Below, in pieces: positions 59,626-64,000 of a stretch of 64,000 nucleotides of DNA. Numbering within the stretch: position 1 is the first letter of the stretch; every line of letters begins with the position of its first letter. A program made the translations under genes and the position numbers. Under the pieces are notes generated by a model. The model made no database searches and was not told where the DNA came from. It worked only from the letters and a program-made list of their open reading frames with translations. Origin of the DNA: Nageia nagi (taxonomy: Eukaryota > Pinophyta); NCBI GenBank assembly GCA_050084985.1, contig JBITNC010000001.1, forward strand, positions 86,800,001-86,864,000. The letters are read 5' to 3'.

Positions 59626-60072
59626 TAAATATTATATTTGGGGTTACTCATTTTTAAAGGTTTACAATACAAATAATGAAAACAAGCTTATGCATTTAAT
59701 TGAATTTCCAAGAAAAAGGGTTCTCTGTGTTGTGCATATATCAGCCAGCATTTTCTAGTGATATAAATTTACTACAGGACAAAATAGTCAATAAGTTAAA
59801 CAGCTGTTATGGTGTCAATTTGATACTTACCAGAGACTTTGCTTCATAGTGATGTTACAAACACGATTATACATTTTATGGATTCTGCAGGTAGCAATAC
59901 AAGCACAAGACATTTTTTATGTTCAAGAATAGCATATGGTATTTTTATACAACTTGACTGATTTTTCAAAATAAAAGGAATATGGCTACTGTGCATCTCA
60001 AGAAGGTATAGATAACAAGTGCATTTGGATGCCATCATTTGTGTTTACATGTTAGTTAGTACAACAGGGGTA

Positions 60073-60810
60073 TGTTAAGAATTGACCTTGATTTTCTGGC
60101 TAACTTACGTTTTTCAGATCTTCGTTTTGCAGTCGGCATGCACAAGGTCAATCTGCAGGTTCAATCGGTGGATAGGGGGGCGATCAAGACCAATTGCTTG
60201 GGTGGACGACAATTATATCAGTCGTTTGGGAAATTGGGGTTGCAGTTGCAGTCGCCCGACTGATCAGTGATTGAATTGCAATTGACCTAGTGAAAGTTGA
60301 TCCCGACAACCCAGTCGGTCTGATGGTGGCCAACTACGACTCCAGAGACGAGAAAGTCTATTTCTAAGCTAGAAACTCACTCTTGGAGCTATTTTTGGTG
60401 TGTGAATTGAGATTGCATGGGATAGCGAATTTAATTTATTGAGTTATTACTCCAATTTGGTCTATAATTAAGATTGTATGGATCTATATATATGTAAGAT
60501 TTATTGTAATCTGATCTACGAGAATTGCGTAATAGATTTGCATAGGTGTGAGAAATAGGAATAGGAGGTAAATCCTTGTGAGAGAGACTCTTCTAGTGAG
60601 GATTCCTTGTAAGGAGGATTGTGGTTGTAGGTTGTATCCCTATGTTACTTGGATTGATTTAATCAAAAGGATTGGATATTCTTCGTGGATGTTGCCTACA
60701 TTGGGCCACATTACATAGTTTCTCCTCTTGTATAAACTTGTTTGCTTATTTTCTTCTGGTTTTAAGTTGAGTAATTGCTTAACTATATTTTTATATAGTA
60801 AATCCTAACA
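60073..60810 (+). repeat. 5' LTR of a third copia element, left edge tentative
   Basis: The right edge is firm: AAATCCTAACA at 60810 followed by a primer site. The left edge is a guess at TGTTAAG (60073), giving TGTTA..TAACA ends; TGTTAG at 60050 is an alternative. A TATA-like ATATATATG is near 60487. The last ~260 bases recur at 62804-63080. Confidence 0.65.
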
Positions 60811-60812
60811 AG

Positions 60813-60825
60813 TGGTATCAGAGCT
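60813..60825 (+). other. Primer-binding site (initiator Met-tRNA)
   Basis: TGGTATCAGAGCT lies two bases after the LTR, the standard copia site. Confidence 0.88.
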
Positions 60826-60901
60826 ATTTTGTTTGTTGGGTGCACTTGACAGAAAGAAAGTGTTTCTAAATCGAGTGCGAGCAATTTAAGAAGAAGGAAA
60901 G

Positions 60902-62100
60902 TTGAGGATTGAAAACTTTGATGGTCAGAATTTTCATTTTTGGAAGATGCAAATGGAAGACTACTTGTACCAAAAGGATCTTTTTCTCCCTCTTGAGGAT
61001 AAAACAAAGAAACCTTTGGCTATGTTAGATGAGGAGTGGAGTCTTCTTAATAGAAAGGCATTGGGTATGGTGAAGTTGTGTTTGGGAACAACAATTGCCT
61101 TCAACATCTCCGAGGAAAAGACTACCAAGGGTGTCATGGAGAAATTGGCCAAGATGTATGAAAAGCATTCAACCTCAAATAAGGTATTTCTCATGAAAAA
61201 GTTATTTACTATGCAAATGGTTGAAGGAGGATCCATTCCGGAACACTTGAATGATTTTAATATTATAACTAATTAGTTGCATTCAGTGGGTTTAGATTTT
61301 CATGATGAAGTAAGGGCATTGTTGATTTTGTGTTCATTACCAGGAAGCTGAAACAGTTTGGTGATGGCAGTAAGTAACTCTGCTTCGAGTTCTAACAAGT
61401 TAGTGTTTGATGATGTGGTGGGCATCCTTTTTAATGAGGACATGCAGAGAAAATCCATGGATGAAACACCTATTTATCATGTTGCATTAATTGTTGAGAA
61501 CAAGGGGAGACAGAGTGAGGGAGGTGGACATCAGAATCAAGGAAAATTAGGGAGCAACTCGAAGGGGAAAGGTAATGTGGAGTGATGGTATTGTGGGAAG
61601 AAGGGACACTTGAAAAGGGAGTGTAATTCTAGGATATAAGATGAGAAGGAAAGCAATGAGATAACCAAGGTAAAAATCATGACACTAATATGGCTAGTGA
61701 GATTTTACAAGATGTTTTGATCATATCTTCCGATATGCATAATGTTTATTGGGTTATAGATTTGGGTGCTTCTTTTCATGCCACTTCTCACAAGGGTTAT
61801 TTTATAGAGTATGTTCAAGAAGAAGTTGGATAGGTTAAGTTGGGTAATTATCAACCATGTAGGATTGAGAGTATAGGGAAGATTAGGATAAAATAGCTTA
61901 ACGGAAATCAATGGGTGCTCAAGGAGGTGAGGCAAATACCAGATTTGAAAAGAAAACTCATTTAGGCAAGCAAAACTTGATGGTGTTTGTGTATGCAAGA
62001 TGGAAACAAAGGAAAAAGGTTTGTACAAGGAAAGGCTTAGAATACAAGTGTTTGCACAAGAAGGTGGTATGTCCCATGGAGTGGGAGGTATGGATCGATT
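60902..62100 (+). pseudogene. Copia gag-protease remnant (third copia family)
   Basis: Gag begins LRIENFDGQNFHFWKMQMED (start codon lost) with the UBN2-type domain to about 61430 (one stop at 61275). The zinc knuckle WYCGKKGHLKREC is at 61588-61626, just after an in-frame stop. Protease starts near 61750 with WVIDLGASFHAT, where Leu replaces Ser/Thr of the active D-S/T-G. After about 62100 the copia sequence ends at a gypsy LTR piece. No integrase or RT. The gag differs from the other copia families in this window. Confidence 0.85.
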
Positions 62101-62132
62101 GAGGTTCATGGAACTTCAAAGTGAAAAGGTAA

Positions 62133-62803
62133 TGTCAACTATTTTAGCACACAGGGAGGCCTTCCTCTTACAATGATCTTTTGTCTCGATGCACTGCTTT
62201 AATTAGTGGTAATGCAATTTAGACACTATGACCAACACAATAATCAAACAATGGAACAATGATACTATATTATTGATAAAAGTGAAGATCCATATACAAC
62301 AAGAGTTACAATGCAATAGTCAGAAACTCTCACCGTGATGATAGCAATGGACTTGGTTATCATGTGAGGAACACCACCACTTGCTCAACTCAACAACCAC
62401 TACCACAAACTCACAAAGAGAGCCTTCTTACAACACAACTCTAACCTTCTCTTTACTTGGATAATCACAAACACAATAGAACACTTTGACACACTTATGA
62501 TTCTTAAGTTATGACACTAAGACTCAAGACTCATCACACATATATAAACTTCTTCACAACTCACTCACAACTTCCAAACATCTTTCCAACTTGATTTACC
62601 TTCACTTTACTCGCACTTGACTTCCACTAGACTTGTGTTTGACTTGCCTTACATGCCCATAGTACTTCTCTATTTATAGGCTAGAGAAGGTATATAGATT
62701 TTTCTACAACTTGAATTTTAAAATACATTATATCTCCATCTCTAGAAATATCCAAACCACTTTTAGAAATATCCATGAGATGCAACATGGATCTTTTGCC
62801 ACA
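62133..62803. repeat. Gypsy LTR fragment inside the third copia element
   Basis: Closely matches 43382 to about 44050 (TCAACTATTTTAGCACA through GGATCTTTTGCCACA). It is bounded on both sides by copia sequence, so it is either a truncated insertion or a recombination product. Confidence 0.85.
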
Positions 62804-63080
62804 TAAGAAGAGGAGATAAATCTTTGTGAGAGAGACTATTGTAGTAAGGATTCCTTGTAAGAATAAAGAGGAGAGGGCAAAAGTTGTAGCATGCGTTGTA
62901 TCCCTTTGTTGCTTGAATTGATTTAATCAAAAGGATTGAATATTCTTCATGGATGTAGCCCACATTGGGTGAACCCTGTTACATAGTTTTTCTTGTCTCA
63001 TGTGAATTTGTTTGTTTATTTTCTTCTGATTTTAAATTGAGTAATTGCTCAACTATATTTTTATATAGTGAATCCTAACA
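62804..63080 (+). repeat. Terminal piece of the third copia element's 3' LTR
   Basis: Aligns with about 60555-60810 (TTTGTGAGAGAGACT, GGATTCCTTGTAAG, TTGATTTAATCAAAAGGATTG, end AATCCTAACA). It has an extra ~20 bases near 62860-62885. It marks the right end of the element. The five bases after it (GGATC) do not match those before 60073, so no target duplication is confirmed. Confidence 0.8.
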
Positions 63081-63649
63081 GGATCCACATGATTACTAGA
63101 CATGCATAGACTCACGAAGGAATGAATTATGACCTAGCATACATTCATCTTCAACTTGGATATGACATGTAGGGAGATCAGCTGTAGCTCAAGTATTTTG
63201 GATAGCTTTTAGCATATCTCGCATCAAAGATAATGTTGCTATGACATAGTGGCAGGCCAGTAAAATTCTACATAAGTTACAACGTTCTGACAGTCATGCT
63301 CAATTTAACTTTTCTGTACTTCTTAATGTACATTCGATTACCTCTCTCTTCAAAGACCCTGCACTAACACCATATTTTTCAGCATTCTGTTATAAACTAT
63401 TTCTCAAAACAATAACAGTAATAAGGCCACAACAAAACCTGTGACAAAAACCATACAATTTCAGAGATGCAAATTCAACTTTGCATATTTATGAGAATCA
63501 TGTACAATTAAACGTATATCCTACTATAAATTTTCTACTGTAGGAGAAATGTATTTTGGGTAATCAAATGACGGCAAGACATAACCATTGCTTCATTAAG
63601 ATGCCCGACATAACTATCCTTGAAAATCATGGTGGGATTAATTTATTCA
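63081..63649. other. Sequence without recognised features
   Basis: AT-rich; possibly intron or 3' flank of the exons at 63650-64000. Nothing else seen. Confidence 0.35.
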
Positions 63650-64000
63650 TCATACCACTCCAATAGTGGCCTCATTAGTAGCTAAAATTAAGTGCTTCAC
63701 TTTTTCATGACATTTTTTAAAATAAATTGCATTCTGAATTAGATTTACAAGCAAACTCTCAAGACCATCCCTGTCCAGCTCTTCCCATTTACCATGGCCC
63801 ACCATGAAAGTTCTTGTCTGTCTCTTCTGATGAATAAAAATAAACAAAATAACAAATCCTTTGGGGAGAAAGGTTAATGCATACTCACCTGAAGGTTTCC
63901 ATTTCATGTTAATCAAGGTTATGCCATCACACAGTCCATTGAATATGCAAATTATGGCTTTTTCTATCAGCTCCTTCACTGTTGGTTCCACCATACCAAA
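63650..64000 (-). CDS. Possible exons of an unrecognised gene, cut by the window edge
   Basis: The minus strand is open from the window edge to 63650. Within it is a strong 5' splice site (CTTCAG then GTGAGT, 63889/63888) and a 3' splice site (TTTATTCATCAG before 63826), giving exons 64000-63889 and 63826 downward. The upstream exon encodes VEPTVKELIEKAIICIFNG, LCDGITLINMKWKPS. If spliced, the frame continues EETDKNFHGGPW and stops; if unspliced it runs to 63650. I do not recognise the protein. It lies on the same strand as the TL17-like exons, but its splice phase does not fit them. It could be a real gene end or chance. Confidence 0.4.
   Translation of the reverse strand, partial: FGMVEPTVKELIEKAIICIFNGLCDGITLINMKWKPSGEYALTFLPKGFVILFIFIHQKRQTRTFMVGHGKWEELDRDGLESLLVNLIQNAIYFKKCHEKVKHLILATNEATIGVV

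Noticed and set aside
59831-59884. 54-base exon of the TL17-like gene (CTGCAG acceptor, GTAAGT donor, minus strand)
   Set aside because: The translation has no pentapeptide repeats and its end phase does not fit the exon at 57698-57779; probably chance.

Overview
This is nuclear DNA from a plant with a large, repeat-dense, AT-rich genome, most likely a seed plant and plausibly a gymnosperm. The evidence is Ty1/copia, Sirevirus-like, Ty3/gypsy, plant L1-type LINE and Mutator-like remains, plus the spliced 3' exons of one host gene for a thylakoid-lumen pentapeptide-repeat protein. The clade is inferred; no species marker is visible. No bacterial operon, CRISPR array, rRNA or tRNA gene was found.

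Layout. 1-4885: decayed copia element (+), which sits inside an LTR of the next element. 4886-24036: Sirevirus-like copia complex (+), arranged LTR piece, gag-protease with a tandem duplication, LTR piece, primer site, gag, [6.2 kb insertion], pol, complete LTR. 11595-17765: the insertion, an unclassified TG..CA sequence flanked by TTGAC, itself carrying a young internally deleted copia element (12959-17202, minus, flanked by GCTAG). 25382-34535: young full-length copia element of the same family (minus, flanked by CTTAG, LTRs identical by eye) with one frameshift. 37250-41965: decayed LINE (minus). 42417-50049: Ty3/gypsy pieces in alternating orientation. 50605-51050: tail of an unusual non-LTR element. 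52270-53299: DUF4283/zinc-knuckle remnant. 57188-57779: last three coding exons of a TL17.4-like gene (minus). 58787-59625: Mutator-like TIR element with a 9-bp target duplication. About 60073-63080: chimeric copia element containing a gypsy LTR piece. 63650-64000: possible exons of an unrecognised gene (minus).

The three related copia elements (1-4885, 12959-17202, 25382-34535) give a family history. The old copy has one recognisable copy of a ~47-bp motif between RNase H and the polypurine tract. The young copies have 7 and 10 copies. Each motif can fold into a hairpin, and paired base changes between variants keep the stem. A second minisatellite (36-bp unit) abuts the primer-binding site, and the full-length copy has a ~3.1 kb leader with a GC-rich block. 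The hairpin array is the strongest candidate here for undescribed biology.

Limits: all comparisons were made by eye within the window. Edges of decayed elements are approximate, and names are based on protein motifs.
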